A stretch of 64,000 nt of DNA from Desulfocicer vacuolatum DSM 3385 (GTDB lineage Bacteria > Desulfobacterota > Desulfobacteria > Desulfobacterales > Desulfobacteraceae). Position numbers and translations under genes: made by a program. Of this stretch, positions 18,499 through 28,220 are shown piece by piece. The stretch covers positions 124,001-188,000 of the forward strand of contig NZ_FWXY01000007.1 in assembly GCF_900176365.1 (NCBI RefSeq). The letters are read 5' to 3'. Each line of letters opens with the position of its first letter. Positions within the stretch are counted from its first letter, which is position 1. The notes below the pieces were generated by a model. The model saw only the letters and a list, made by a program, of their open reading frames with translations, searched no databases and had not been told where the DNA came from.

Positions 18499-18923
18499 TT
18501 TGAGGTCGGGGTCAGCAAAGTGGGAAATTGCTGATCATGGATAAAGGTCAAATTCACCCTGCGGGTTCTTGGGCCGTCAAATTCACACAAAAAGATACTT
18601 TGCCAGGTTCCCAGCACCAGGGAGCCTTTTTCAACGGGAACCAGCTGGAAAGCACCCATAAAGCTGGTTTTCAGATGGGCCGCAGAATTGCCTTCCATGT
18701 GTCGATAGTTTCCCGTCCATGGAAAAAGACCGTCAAGACTGTTAATAATATCTGTTTTCACATCTGGATCGGCATTTTCATTGATGGTGATACCGGCAGT
18801 GGTGTGCATGGAAAATACATGAACCAGACCCGAGTCCATGGCGGCATCTGTCACAGCCTGCTGAATCTGCGGGGTGATATCCACAAGCTGGGTGTGTTTT
18901 CGTGTGGCGATGGTGATATGCAT
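18495..18923 (-). CDS. YjbQ/UPF0047 family protein
   Basis: A 142-residue single-domain protein of the YjbQ family. HVFSMHTTAGITINENADPDV and GNSAAHLKTSFMGA match the family's conserved His-rich and Gly-rich motifs. E. coli YjbQ has a weak thiamine-phosphate synthase activity; the true role is unsettled. It overlaps the start of dinB by 4 bases, so the two are translationally coupled. Confidence 0.88.
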   Translation of the reverse strand: MHITIATRKHTQLVDITPQIQQAVTDAAMDSGLVHVFSMHTTAGITINENADPDVKTDIINSLDGLFPWTGNYRHMEGNSAAHLKTSFMGAFQLVPVEKGSLVLGTWQSIFLCEFDGPRTRRVNLTFIHDQQFPTLLTPTSK

Positions 18924-19031
18924 GTGCTTGCCTTTTGTTTAATTTAATCACAGAATTAAAGAATATGTTTAATTTACATGAAAATAATCCCATTGTACAG
19001 CTGTGGCATGTCAATTTAAAAATTCATTTGT

Positions 19032-19060
19032 TTGAAATCCTGGCTGTGTCGTTGTATATA
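19032..19060 (+). promoter_or_regulatory. Putative sigma-70 promoter for the solute-binding protein gene
   Basis: TTGAAA (19032-19037), a 17-base spacer and TATATA (19055-19060) lie about 58 bases before the ATG. No operator-like repeat was seen with it. Confidence 0.5.
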
Positions 19061-19117
19061 TAAAGCTTTGTTTCACCTGTATGGGGTATTCAGCATTCAT
19101 AAATTTATGGGGACGTG

Positions 19118-21058
19118 ATGAGAAAACAACGGAATCAATGGAGCGCCGTTTCTGTGAAAGTGCTGGCCATTGTTGTACTTTTTGTATGGGCCGGCTGCGG
19201 TAATGATGAAAAAGAGCAAAAGGCTCCCACTGATTTGAGCAATGAGGGTGTGCAGGTTGAATCCAGTGTGGAAGGCAGTAAAAAAAACGCCGGAGGGCCC
19301 AGTCATGGCGTGACAGCCGTACTTCCGGAGGGCATTGTCTGGCTTACCAACGATTTTGATCCTGTTTTTTCATCCCCCAAAGCGCTAAAAGGGGGGCAGC
19401 TTCGATCGGCCATCCTAAGTTTTCCCATGACATTCAGAACCGTGGGACCCGATGCCAACGGCAGTTTTAGAAGTGCTGTTCTGGATAACCAGCTCTCCCT
19501 TGTGAATATTCATCCCAACACCGGTAATATCATACCGGAACTTGCCACCCACTGGGCCTTTGGAAATGATAATAAAACAATGTATTTCCGGTTGAATAAA
19601 AAGGCAAGGTGGTCCGATGGCACCTCTGTAACCGCCTGGGACTTTGCCTATACCTTGACTTTCATGCGTTCACAGCACATTGTGGCGCCCTGGTACAATG
19701 ATTATTACACCAAAGAAATTGAATCGGTGACGGTTTATGATGATTACACCCTGGCTGTTAAAAGCACCAAGGCCCAGCCGGATCTTCACTTAAGGGTTGC
19801 CATTGCTCCCACACCACAACACTTTTATGGTACCCTGGATGAAAATTTTGTCCATGAATATAATTGGGAAGTGGTGCCCAACACCGGGGCCTATCAGATT
19901 TCCGATTTTAAAAAGGGAAAATATATCCATTTTCTGCGAAAGAAAAACTGGTGGGCCAGTGATTTAAAATATTTTAAAAATCGCTTTAATGTGGACCTGG
20001 TTAAGTTCACCGTTATCCGGGACTTTAACATGCTCTGGGAATATTTTAAAAAGGGGCGGGTGGATCTGTTTTCCCTGACCATGCCCAAATACTGGTACAA
20101 CAGATCAGACACCGATGTGGTGAATAAAGGGTATGTAAAACGCATCTGGTTTTTCAATGATACCCAGCAGTCGGCATCGGGATTGTGGCTCAACTGTGAC
20201 AAGCCCGTTTTCCAGGATGTCCGGGTGCGCTACGCCTTTGCCCATGCCATGGATGTGGACCGGGTGATTGAAAAGGTACTCCGGGGAGATTACTTCCGGC
20301 TGGACCAGGCCTATGTGGGATATGGTGATTATACCAACCCCGGGATCAAACCCCGGAATTTTTCCATAGAAAAGGTGGAGGCCCTGATGACAGAGGCTGG
20401 ATGGCACCGGGGCAGTGACGGTATCTGGCAACGTGATAATGTTCGATTTTCCGTGGAGGTCACCTATGGGTTTGAGGGGCACACCCCCCGCCTGGTGGTT
20501 TTAAAAGAGCAGGCCCAAAAGGCCGGTGTGGAGTTGCGGCTCCAGAAATTGGACAGTACAGCTGCTTTTAAAAAATTTCTGGAAAAAAAGCATGATGTGG
20601 CCTGGATGGGATGGAGCACCTCCCTTCGTCCTTCATATTGGCAAAGCTGGCATTCGGACAATGCCCATGCTGTACAGACCAACAATATCACCAACACCGA
20701 TGATCCTGAACTGGACAATTTAATTGATCAGTACAGAGCAAGTCTGGACGAGGAACAGCGCAAAACCCTTTCCCAAAAAATCCAGGCTGTGATACATCGC
20801 CAAGGGGCCTTTGTGCCCACATTCATGGTTCCTTATGTTCGCCATGGTTTCTGGCGCTGGATGCAATTGCCTGAATTCCACGGGACCAAGGTGTCAGACG
20901 CTTTGTTTGATCCTTTTTCTGCCATGACAGGGGGACTGTTCTGGTTTGACCGGGATATACATGAGCAAACCCTGGCTGCCATGAAACAGGGAAAAACCTT
21001 TCCCCCTGAAACCATTGTGGATGATCATTTCAGGCCCGGAGGCCATGGTGAACAATAG
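19118..21058 (+). CDS. Periplasmic solute-binding lipoprotein, ABC family 5 (YejA/oligopeptide type)
   Basis: About 646 residues. An N-terminal signal with lipobox VWAGC marks a lipoprotein. The mature part has family 5 features: GGQLRSAILSFPMTFRTVGPD, a LATHWAFGNDNKTMYFRLNK block, and WSDGTSVTAWDFAYTL, the family's conserved motif. The YejA branch binds peptides such as microcin C in E. coli. ATG 19118 and GTG 19115 are both possible starts. Two ATPase genes follow and overlap its end, but no permease gene is present in the cluster. Confidence 0.87.
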   Translation: MRKQRNQWSAVSVKVLAIVVLFVWAGCGNDEKEQKAPTDLSNEGVQVESSVEGSKKNAGGPSHGVTAVLPEGIVWLTNDFDPVFSSPKALKGGQLRSAILSFPMTFRTVGPDANGSFRSAVLDNQLSLVNIHPNTGNIIPELATHWAFGNDNKTMYFRLNKKARWSDGTSVTAWDFAYTLTFMRSQHIVAPWYNDYYTKEIESVTVYDDYTLAVKSTKAQPDLHLRVAIAPTPQHFYGTLDENFVHEYNWEVVPNTGAYQISDFKKGKYIHFLRKKNWWASDLKYFKNRFNVDLVKFTVIRDFNMLWEYFKKGRVDLFSLTMPKYWYNRSDTDVVNKGYVKRIWFFNDTQQSASGLWLNCDKPVFQDVRVRYAFAHAMDVDRVIEKVLRGDYFRLDQAYVGYGDYTNPGIKPRNFSIEKVEALMTEAGWHRGSDGIWQRDNVRFSVEVTYGFEGHTPRLVVLKEQAQKAGVELRLQKLDSTAAFKKFLEKKHDVAWMGWSTSLRPSYWQSWHSDNAHAVQTNNITNTDDPELDNLIDQYRASLDEEQRKTLSQKIQAVIHRQGAFVPTFMVPYVRHGFWRWMQLPEFHGTKVSDALFDPFSAMTGGLFWFDRDIHEQTLAAMKQGKTFPPETIVDDHFRPGGHGEQ

Positions 21059-22076
21059 GGTGTGTTGCTCTCCGGAAACAGGAGCTGTTTTTCCCCTGCT
21101 GCAGGTGGATGGCCTTGTTACGGCCTTTGACACGGAAAAGGGCTGTGTGAATGCCGTGGACGGTGCCTCATTTTCCATGGCCCCGGGAACGACATTGGGC
21201 ATTGTGGGGGAGTCCGGGTGTGGGAAAAGTGTCACAGCCCTTTCCATCATGGGGCTTCTACCCCGACCTTCCGGACGGATTGTATCCGGGCACATTGTGT
21301 TTGACGGCAAAGATCTTCCCACGCTTTCCCCAAAGGAGATGCAGGCCATCCGGGGCAGACGCATGTCCATGATTTTCCAGGAACCCATGACGGCATTGAA
21401 CCCTGTGCAACGCATTGGATCCCAGATCAATGAAATTTATGCCATTCATTTTCCCGGCATGACAAAAAAACAGCGCACCAGGGGCGCTGTGACCATGCTT
21501 TCCCAGGTGGGAATTGCTGAACCGTCAATGGTGATGAATAATTATCCCCACCAGCTTTCTGGAGGGATGCGTCAACGGGTGATGATCGCCATGGCCCTGG
21601 CATCCTCACCGGATATTCTCATTGCCGATGAACCCACCACAGCTCTGGATGTAACGGTCCAGGCCCAGATTCTGGAATTGATAAAGGAGCTCCAGGGAAA
21701 AATGGGCATGTCTGTGATGCTCATCACCCATGATCTTGGGGTCATTGCCGAGAACTGCGATGATGCCGTGGTGATGTACGGGGGCAGGGTGGTGGAGCGG
21801 GCAGGGGTGAAGGATTTGTTTAAAAATCCCTTTCATCCCTACACAAAGGGGCTCATTTCATCCATACCCGGTCTGGCTGAAAAGCCAAAATCGCTGCTTC
21901 CCACCATTAAAGGCCGGGTGCCCTCCCTGGATAAAATGCCCTTGGGATGTCGTTTTTCCAATCGATGTCCCCATGTCATGGATATCTGCCACACCACCCC
22001 CCCTCCAGAAACATTGGTGGGAGTTTCCCGGGGACATTTTGCATCTTGTTATCTTCCGGGGGAAAGCCGTGACTGA
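21045..22076 (+). CDS. Oligopeptide ABC transporter ATPase, OppD/DppD type
   Basis: About 343 residues. Walker A is GESGCGKS, the signature is LSGGMRQR and Walker B is ILIADEP, with the H-loop in LITHDLG. The C-terminal [14 protein letters not shown] resembles the cysteine-rich tail of OppD/DppD proteins. It energises uptake through a heterodimeric permease. The gene overlaps the end of the binding-protein gene; ATG 21021 is an alternative start. It overlaps the next ATPase by 8 bases. Confidence 0.88.
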   Translation: MVNNRVCCSPETGAVFPLLQVDGLVTAFDTEKGCVNAVDGASFSMAPGTTLGIVGESGCGKSVTALSIMGLLPRPSGRIVSGHIVFDGKDLPTLSPKEMQAIRGRRMSMIFQEPMTALNPVQRIGSQINEIYAIHFPGMTKKQRTRGAVTMLSQVGIAEPSMVMNNYPHQLSGGMRQRVMIAMALASSPDILIADEPTTALDVTVQAQILELIKELQGKMGMSVMLITHDLGVIAENCDDAVVMYGGRVVERAGVKDLFKNPFHPYTKGLISSIPGLAEKPKSLLPTIKGRVPSLDKMPLGCRFSNRCPHVMDICHTTPPPETLVGVSRGHFASCYLPGESRD

Positions 22077-23097
22077 TTCCAGAAAACATGACCAGGCCAA
22101 CGGGGCCGTTGAGACTTCCCTTGATTCCGGTAATATCCTGAGCGTCTCAGGGCTGACAAAGCACTTTCCTGTGCGAGGCGGGATTTTTCTGGGGCAGACA
22201 GGGGTGGTGCATGCGGTGGATGATGTCTCTTTTTCCATAAAAAAAGGCGAAACACTGGGCCTTGTGGGGGAATCCGGATGCGGAAAAACCACCCTGGGAA
22301 GATGTGTTATGGGGCTCTATCCCCCCACCGCAGGTAAGGTGTTTCTCCATGGTAAAAATATGGCCCTGGAAAATTCCCGGCAGATGAAATCCATGCGTTT
22401 ACAGATGCAGATGATCTTTCAAGATCCGTTTGAATCCTTGAATGCCAGGCATACCGTTGGAGAGATTCTCCGGGAAAAATATATTATTCATGGTAAAAAA
22501 AGGGTGGGAACCGATCAAGAGATTAAAACCTTGCTGGAGCGAGTGGGGTTATCCGGGGATGACATTCATCGGTTCCCCCATGAATTCAGCGGTGGCCAGC
22601 GCCAGCGCATCGGCATTGCCCGGGCCATCTCCTTGAATCCCCGGGTGGTGATATGTGACGAGCCGGTATCGGCCCTGGATGTTTCTGTTCAGTCACAGAT
22701 TCTCAATTTAATGGTGACGCTACAGCGGGAGATGGGGCTGACCTATCTGTTCATCTCCCATGACCTTGCCGTTGTCAAGCATGTGTCCGACCGCATTGCC
22801 GTGATGTATCTGGGGAAAATTGTGGAGTTTACAACGGCCCGGGCCCTTTATAAACATCCTTATCACCCGTATACCCGGGCTCTTTTATCTGCCATTCCCC
22901 TACCGGACCCCCTGGCCCGGAAACAGCGCATTATTCTCAAGGGGGAGGTGCCCTCCCCTGAAACTCCCCCACCGGGATGTCGATTTCATACCCGCTGCCC
23001 CCATGTCATGGATATATGTTCCACAAAGGAGCCGAAGCTGAAACCATTAAAAGTGCAGGGCAGCCCTCATTTAACGGCCTGTCATCTGTACTTTTGA
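22069..23097 (+). CDS. Oligopeptide ABC transporter ATPase, OppF/DppF type
   Basis: About 342 residues from GTG 22069, which overlaps the previous stop and has GGGGGAAA upstream. Walker A is GESGCGKT, the signature FSGGQRQR, Walker B VVICDEP and the H-loop FISHDLA. The KHFPVRGGIFLGQ start and the [14 protein letters not shown] tail are typical of OppF/DppF. It should pair with the ATPase before it. The frame stays open further upstream inside the previous gene, but a start there would need a ~100-base overlap. Confidence 0.88.
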   Translation: MTDSRKHDQANGAVETSLDSGNILSVSGLTKHFPVRGGIFLGQTGVVHAVDDVSFSIKKGETLGLVGESGCGKTTLGRCVMGLYPPTAGKVFLHGKNMALENSRQMKSMRLQMQMIFQDPFESLNARHTVGEILREKYIIHGKKRVGTDQEIKTLLERVGLSGDDIHRFPHEFSGGQRQRIGIARAISLNPRVVICDEPVSALDVSVQSQILNLMVTLQREMGLTYLFISHDLAVVKHVSDRIAVMYLGKIVEFTTARALYKHPYHPYTRALLSAIPLPDPLARKQRIILKGEVPSPETPPPGCRFHTRCPHVMDICSTKEPKLKPLKVQGSPHLTACHLYF

Positions 23098-23128
23098 TAC
23101 TTTAGATTGCGATGTTCAATTGCCTTCA

Positions 23129-23290
23129 GCAGAGCCCCCCCCGAGGGGTAATAGGAACCAGCCAATGGAGCTGTCTACAGTTCCGGGCCGGGACCATTAC
23201 CTCTCGGGGGGCGGCATAATACCATTTGGCTCCGCGTCTACGACCCTATATTCGTTATGTCCACCAGGACATGATGCCCGTTTATATGAA
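23129..23290 (+). repeat. Family B long-hairpin repeat, copy 2, with a family A fragment
   Basis: The core TACAGTTCCGG, the GCTCCGCGTCTACGACCCTA block and the GGGGCGGC stem arm match the other B copies. At 23281 it runs into TTTATATGAAA, the first ~10 bases of family A, which then stops. It lies between the ATPase gene and the end of topA. Confidence 0.8.
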
Positions 23291-23313
23291 ACAAAGAGTC
23301 CTATGGTGTTAAA

Positions 23314-25599
23314 TTATTCCCGGGTCTCTTCCACCTTTTGTTTGTATCCACATCCTTTGGTGGGACATTTTAAAATTTTTCCTTCTTTTTTCGTCTCCTT
23401 TTCCACCAGATAAAGGGAGTCACACTGGGGGCAAGGCAGGTTAACCGGTTTATCCCAGGAAGCAAAGGTGCAGTCGGGATAGCGGTTGCACCCATAAAAT
23501 ATTTTTCCCCTGCGGGAGCGCTTTTCCACAATTTTCCCCTGGCAATCCTTTTCCGGACAGTCAACGTTGATTTCAGCCCCGGCCTGATCTCCAAAAACCG
23601 ATTCTGTGTGTTTACAGTCAGGATACCCGGTGCAGGCAAGAAATTCTCCGTACCGTCCTTCTTTTTTCACCATGGGTTTTCCACATTTTTCACAATCCTT
23701 TACCTTGGTGTTGTCCACCTTGGTTTCATGGATTTCGATTTTGCCCTTTTCATCCCGGGTGTAGTTGCTTGAAAAGGTGCACTCAGGATATCCGGTGCAG
23801 GCAATGAAGTGACCGTTTCGGCCCATTTTAATATTGAGCGGTTTTCCACAAAGGGGGCATGTAAGATCAGTGGACATGCCAACGCCCTTGACACTGAGCA
23901 TATTTTCCTGGGCATATTCAAGTTTTTCTTTGAAAGGTGTGTAAAATTCATTGAGAACATCAATGGCTTTGGTGGAGCCGTTTTCAATGCTGTCCAGGTT
24001 ATTTTCCATCTTTGCCGTAAAGGTGGCATCCAATATTTCTGGAAACGATTCCACCAGCAGCTCATTGACGATGAACCCCAGCTCATTGGGCATGAAATAG
24101 CGTTTTACAAGATCCACATATCCTTTGTCCCGGATGGTGGATAAAATAGAGGCATAGGTACTGGGGCGGCCAATACCGTTTTCTTCAAGCTCCTTGACAA
24201 GGGAGGCTTCTGAAAATCGCGGGGGCGGTTTGGTGAAGTGCTGTTTGGGGATGATCTGTTTTAATTTGAGAACATCTGCCTTTGTCATCTCCGGCAGGAG
24301 TTGTTTTTCCTTTTCTTTTTTGCCATTGGCATCATCTGTGCTGTAAAGGGCCATGAAACCCTGAAATTTCACCGTGCTGCCCCCCACGGTAAAGGTGTAG
24401 TGGCCTGCCTGGATGGAGATGGTTTTCTGGTCAATGAGGGCCTGGGACATCTGGGAGGCCATGAACCGTTTCCAGATAAGATCATAAAGTTTAAACTGGT
24501 CCTGGCTGAGAAATGGCTGAACCTTGCCCGGTGTGTTCAACACCGATGTGGGACGGATGGCCTCATGGGCATCCTGGGCTTTGTTTTTATTTTTAAAATA
24601 CCGGGGAGAATCAAGGGAAAATTCTTTTCCAAACTTTTCCCGGATCAGTTCCTGGGCTGCCAGGGCTGCTTCATCGGCAATACGGGTGGAGTCGGTACGC
24701 ATATAGGTGATGAGACCTTCGGGGCCGCCGGAACCGATTTCAATGCCTTCATAGAGCTGCTGGGCCACCATCATGGTCTTTTTGGCAGAAAACTTTAAAC
24801 GGTTGATGGCATCCTGCTGCATCTTACTGGTGATAAACGGAGGCTGTGGGTTCCTTTTAATGGTTTTTTTGTTTATTTTTTCCACCACAAAGTCGCTGGA
24901 TTCCAGCTCCTTTACAATGGCAGCCGAAGTATCGCCATCGGGGATGGCAATTTTTTTACCGTCTTTCCGGGCCAGCTGGGCCGTAAATTCAGGAGGGGTG
25001 TTTGCGGTGAGATCCGCTGCAATGGTCCAGTATTCCTGGGGTTCAAAGGCCCGGATCTCGCGCTCTCTGTCACAGATGATTTTAACGGCAACAGATTGAA
25101 CCCGTCCGGCACTGAGTCCGCCCTGGACCCGTCTCCACAGCAGTGGAGAGATCTGATAGCCCACCAGCCGATCAAGGGTTCTTCTGGCCTGCTGGGCTTC
25201 GTATCGGTCTGTATTTAGGTCCATGGGATTGTTCAGTGCATCGGTGATCCCCTTTTTTGTGAGCTCATGGATGAGAACCCTGTAAAAGGATCTGCCTTTT
25301 TTTTTCAAAATATCCGCAGCATGGAATGCAATGGCTTCCCCTTCGCGGTCAGGGTCAGGGGCCAGATAGACGGTGTCGCTGTCACCGGCCAGTTTTTTCA
25401 TGGCCTGGATTACCTTGGATTTTCCCTTGATCTGGAGATATTTGGCTTTGAAATCCTTTTCAATATCAATGCCCAGCTCTTTTTGGGGAAGATCCTTTAT
25501 GTGCCCTGCAGTGGCAGTGACATTGTACTTTTTCCCAAGATATTTCTTAAGGGTCTTGACTTTGGTGGGGGACTCGACAATTAGAAGTGGTTTGCTCAC
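23314..25599 (-). CDS. topA: DNA topoisomerase I
   Basis: A 761-residue type IA topoisomerase. The N-terminal Toprim domain starts SKPLLIVESPTKVKTLKKYLG, with DPDREGEAIA near residue 85. The active-site Tyr is in LITYMRTDSTR near residue 300. Four zinc ribbons of the C-x2-C type close the protein (CPLCGKPLN, CEKCGKPMV, CPEKDCQGK, CPQCDSLY). It relaxes negative supercoils behind polymerases. The GTG start overlaps the dprA stop (GTGA) and follows AGAGGAAA, so the two genes are coupled. A longer frame upstream of the GTG exists but lies inside dprA. Confidence 0.93.
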   Translation of the reverse strand: MSKPLLIVESPTKVKTLKKYLGKKYNVTATAGHIKDLPQKELGIDIEKDFKAKYLQIKGKSKVIQAMKKLAGDSDTVYLAPDPDREGEAIAFHAADILKKKGRSFYRVLIHELTKKGITDALNNPMDLNTDRYEAQQARRTLDRLVGYQISPLLWRRVQGGLSAGRVQSVAVKIICDREREIRAFEPQEYWTIAADLTANTPPEFTAQLARKDGKKIAIPDGDTSAAIVKELESSDFVVEKINKKTIKRNPQPPFITSKMQQDAINRLKFSAKKTMMVAQQLYEGIEIGSGGPEGLITYMRTDSTRIADEAALAAQELIREKFGKEFSLDSPRYFKNKNKAQDAHEAIRPTSVLNTPGKVQPFLSQDQFKLYDLIWKRFMASQMSQALIDQKTISIQAGHYTFTVGGSTVKFQGFMALYSTDDANGKKEKEKQLLPEMTKADVLKLKQIIPKQHFTKPPPRFSEASLVKELEENGIGRPSTYASILSTIRDKGYVDLVKRYFMPNELGFIVNELLVESFPEILDATFTAKMENNLDSIENGSTKAIDVLNEFYTPFKEKLEYAQENMLSVKGVGMSTDLTCPLCGKPLNIKMGRNGHFIACTGYPECTFSSNYTRDEKGKIEIHETKVDNTKVKDCEKCGKPMVKKEGRYGEFLACTGYPDCKHTESVFGDQAGAEINVDCPEKDCQGKIVEKRSRRGKIFYGCNRYPDCTFASWDKPVNLPCPQCDSLYLVEKETKKEGKILKCPTKGCGYKQKVEETRE

Positions 25600-26723
25600 G
25601 GTGTTTCCTCTACGGTGAAAAAAAATTTTCCCGGTGTCTGTTTGATCACACCTTTCAGTTCCAGGCATAAAAGTGATGCATTGACTGCCCCTGCATCAAG
25701 GCCGGAGGTTTCGATGATGGTATCTATGTGGACGGGATAGGGCCCCAGGCAATTAAGAATCTTTGCATGGACGCTGTCCGGTTCTAAAAAATGGGTTTCT
25801 GTTCCACCCGGAGCAGCAATGGGCTGGGATGGAGGGGATTGGTGCACCAGGTGGCCCAACTCCTCAATGACATCCAGCTCGTTCTCCACAAGTTTGGCTC
25901 CCTGTTTTAAAAGGGCATGGGTCCCGGTGCTTTTAAAGGAGTGTATGCTGCCCGGTACGGCAAACATTTCCCGGTTGTATTCGGCGGTGAGCCGGGCCGT
26001 GATGAGTGAACCGCTTTTGGCTGCGGCCTCCACAACAACGGTACCGGTGGACATGCCAGCAATGATCCGGTTTCTCATGGGAAAATGATGGGCATCCGGT
26101 GAGCTGTGAATGGGCAATTCTGATATCACTGCACCGTTGTCTGCAATCTCATGGTAAAGTTGTCTATTTTCCCGGGGGTAGATGATTTTTAAGCCGCACC
26201 CCATCACGGCAAGGGTCCTGCCCCGGGCATGGATGGCACCTTTGTGGGCCGCAGTATCAATGCCCATGGCCATGCCGCTGACAATTTGAAACCCCCGGGC
26301 TGCAAGTTTGCACCCCAGCTTAAATGCGGTGTCAATGCCATAGGCCGTTGCCTGTCGTGATCCGACAATGGCAATGCAGGGAGCGATATTATCAAGGGTG
26401 CCAAGGTAGGTCAGGATGGGGGGTGGGTCTGGAATGTGCAGGAGAAGTTCCGGGTAATGGGGATCAGTGAGGGCAGCAATTTTAAAGCCGCAGCGTTCAA
26501 TGGCACGAATTTCATCATCGGGGCAATGGGTTCGATTTTTGTGAATACCTTTGAAAATCCGGGGCCCCATGCCTTTGATTGCCTTGAGTTCATGGTCCGG
26601 TGCGTCAAATACCCCCTGGGGTGATCCAAAGGTTGTGATCAGTCGTTTAAACGTCACACTTCCCAGCCCGGGAACATTTTTAAGCGCAAACCAGGGTCTA
26701 TATTTATCAATGAGCCCGTTCAT
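25596..26723 (-). CDS. dprA: DNA-processing protein DprA/Smf
   Basis: A 375-residue protein with an N-terminal helix-hairpin-helix-like segment (VPGLGSVTFKRLITTFGS), the Rossmann-like DprA core (AIVGSRQATAYG, SGMAMGIDTAAHKGA, GCGLKIIYPRENR) and MRNRIIAGMSTGTVVVEAAAKSGSL. A C-terminal winged-helix-like part follows. DprA loads RecA on incoming single-stranded DNA. It is coupled to topA, a common pair. Its leader is filled with A and B repeats. Confidence 0.93.
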   Translation of the reverse strand: MNGLIDKYRPWFALKNVPGLGSVTFKRLITTFGSPQGVFDAPDHELKAIKGMGPRIFKGIHKNRTHCPDDEIRAIERCGFKIAALTDPHYPELLLHIPDPPPILTYLGTLDNIAPCIAIVGSRQATAYGIDTAFKLGCKLAARGFQIVSGMAMGIDTAAHKGAIHARGRTLAVMGCGLKIIYPRENRQLYHEIADNGAVISELPIHSSPDAHHFPMRNRIIAGMSTGTVVVEAAAKSGSLITARLTAEYNREMFAVPGSIHSFKSTGTHALLKQGAKLVENELDVIEELGHLVHQSPPSQPIAAPGGTETHFLEPDSVHAKILNCLGPYPVHIDTIIETSGLDAGAVNASLLCLELKGVIKQTPGKFFFTVEETP

Positions 26724-26822
26724 TTGATGGAGTTTTGTGGGTTTCGGGTTTCATAAAAAAATAGTTGATATACTCCTTGCAGGTGATATCCCCATTGTTC
26801 AAATATCCGGTAAATTATCTTT

Positions 26823-26915
26823 TTTATATGAAATACTCCACAAATCTGTGGAGTATTTCTGCTTTTGTTGTGGGCGGAACGAGGTCAGAATAAGATCTGC
26901 CCGTGGCAGTTATAT
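26823..26915 (+). repeat. Family A double-hairpin repeat, copy 3
   Basis: A well-preserved copy. The first hairpin pairs AATACTCCACA with TGTGGAGTATT; the second is around GGGCGGAAC/GATCTGCCC. It ends GTGGCAGTTATAT. A linker, GCAGCCTCCAAGGCAAGCTA, then joins it to a B copy. The same linker sits beside the A copy at 35637-35733. Confidence 0.85.
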
Positions 26916-26944
26916 AGAATGCAGCCTCCAAGGCAAGCTAAGGC

Positions 26945-27100
26945 AGAGCCGCCCATCTGATGGGCAATAGGAACCGGATAATTGAGCTGTCTACAGTTCC
27001 GGTCCGGGCCCATTGCCCATCGGGGGGCGGCAGTATAATACCATTTGGCTCCGCGTCTACGACCCTATATTTGTTGTGTCCCACAGGACATGCCCGTTAT
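26945..27100 (+). repeat. Family B long-hairpin repeat, copy 3
   Basis: Starts at GAGCCGCCC, has the TACAGTTCCGG core, the arms GATGGGCAAT and ATTGCCCATC, and the GCTCCGCGTCTACGACCCTA block. It ends GACATGCCCGTTAT. The gap 26724-27171 between dprA and secF is otherwise empty. Confidence 0.85.
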
Positions 27101-27140
27101 CCGGGTCTATTAACATATCAAGTGCTATGTTAATAGAATA

Positions 27141-27178
27141 AAATGGATGAATATGGGGGGCAGCCGAATATTTACCGG
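27141..27178 (-). repeat. Family C-like palindrome fragment
   Basis: On the minus strand it reads GGTAAATATTCGGCTGCCCCCCAT, matching the left arm of the family C copy at 44684. It abuts the secF stop codon. Confidence 0.45.
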
Positions 27179-28206
27179 TTTTTTTTGTCCGTGAGAAGTA
27201 CAATGGGACTTGCAACAAAAACAGATGAATAGGTCCCGATGAGTACTCCGGCAATCATGGCAAAGGCAAAGTTATGAATAATTTCTCCCCCCAGAAACAG
27301 CAGGGAAAAAAGTACAATCAATGTGGTCAAAGAGGTCAGGATGGTCCGGCTCAATGTCTCATTGATGCTTTTATTGATAATTTCCATCATGGTCAGTTTT
27401 CTGGCCTGGATGTTATTTTCCCGGATTCTGTCAAATACAATGATGGTATCATTAAGGGAATAACCGATAATGGTCAACAATGCAGCAATGATGGGCAGGG
27501 AAAACTCATAATCCAATATGGAAAAAAGGCCCACAGTGATAAATACGTCATGGATCAGCGCCACAATGGCTCCCATGGCATATTTCAGCTCCAGATACCA
27601 GAACAGTACCAGCGTGACAAGCAGGGCCGCTGCAATGAGAATGGGCATACTCATGTTAAAGATGGATAAAAAGTATACGGCTGACATCAATGCACCGGCA
27701 GTGACACCGGAGAGAACCCATTTCATTTCAAAACGACCTGAAATATAAATGGTGATGAAAAGCAGTGAGTAGAACATGGCAAGCAGGGCCTGTTTTCTCA
27801 GGTCCTTTCCCACCTGGGGACCCACCATCTCCACCCGTCGAATATCCGGGGCAGAACCGGTGGCACTTTCCAGGGCCTGGGTAATGGCCTGGGAAAATCC
27901 CTGGCCGGTCATGTCCGGTGTGCCGGTTCTTATGAGAAATTCATTTTCACCGGGGTTACCGAAATTTTGAACAGAGGAATTGGCAATGCCGATCTGTTCA
28001 AGGCCTGAGCGTATATCCTGGATGGCAGGGGTTTTGTCAAATTTTACCTGCACAAGGGTGCCTCCGGCAAAATCAATGCCGTAATTGGGACCCTGGTGGA
28101 TGATAAGCGAAATAAAACTGATGATTACCAGGGCCAGGGAAAAAGAAAATCCCAGTTTTCGTTTTCCTATAAAGTCAATGCTGGTGCCGGGTTTGATAAA
28201 CTGCAT
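27172..28206 (-). CDS. secF: Protein translocase subunit SecF
   Basis: A 344-residue inner-membrane protein with six expected helices. It has the SecF motif FAGGTLVQVKF and the conserved LNDTIIVFDRIREN late segment. With SecD it uses proton motive force to pull exported proteins from SecYEG. GGAG just upstream of the ATG directly abuts the end of the family A repeat that separates it from secD. Confidence 0.94.
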   Translation of the reverse strand: MQFIKPGTSIDFIGKRKLGFSFSLALVIISFISLIIHQGPNYGIDFAGGTLVQVKFDKTPAIQDIRSGLEQIGIANSSVQNFGNPGENEFLIRTGTPDMTGQGFSQAITQALESATGSAPDIRRVEMVGPQVGKDLRKQALLAMFYSLLFITIYISGRFEMKWVLSGVTAGALMSAVYFLSIFNMSMPILIAAALLVTLVLFWYLELKYAMGAIVALIHDVFITVGLFSILDYEFSLPIIAALLTIIGYSLNDTIIVFDRIRENNIQARKLTMMEIINKSINETLSRTILTSLTTLIVLFSLLFLGGEIIHNFAFAMIAGVLIGTYSSVFVASPIVLLTDKKNR

Positions 28207-28220
28207 GGATGTTTATCTCC

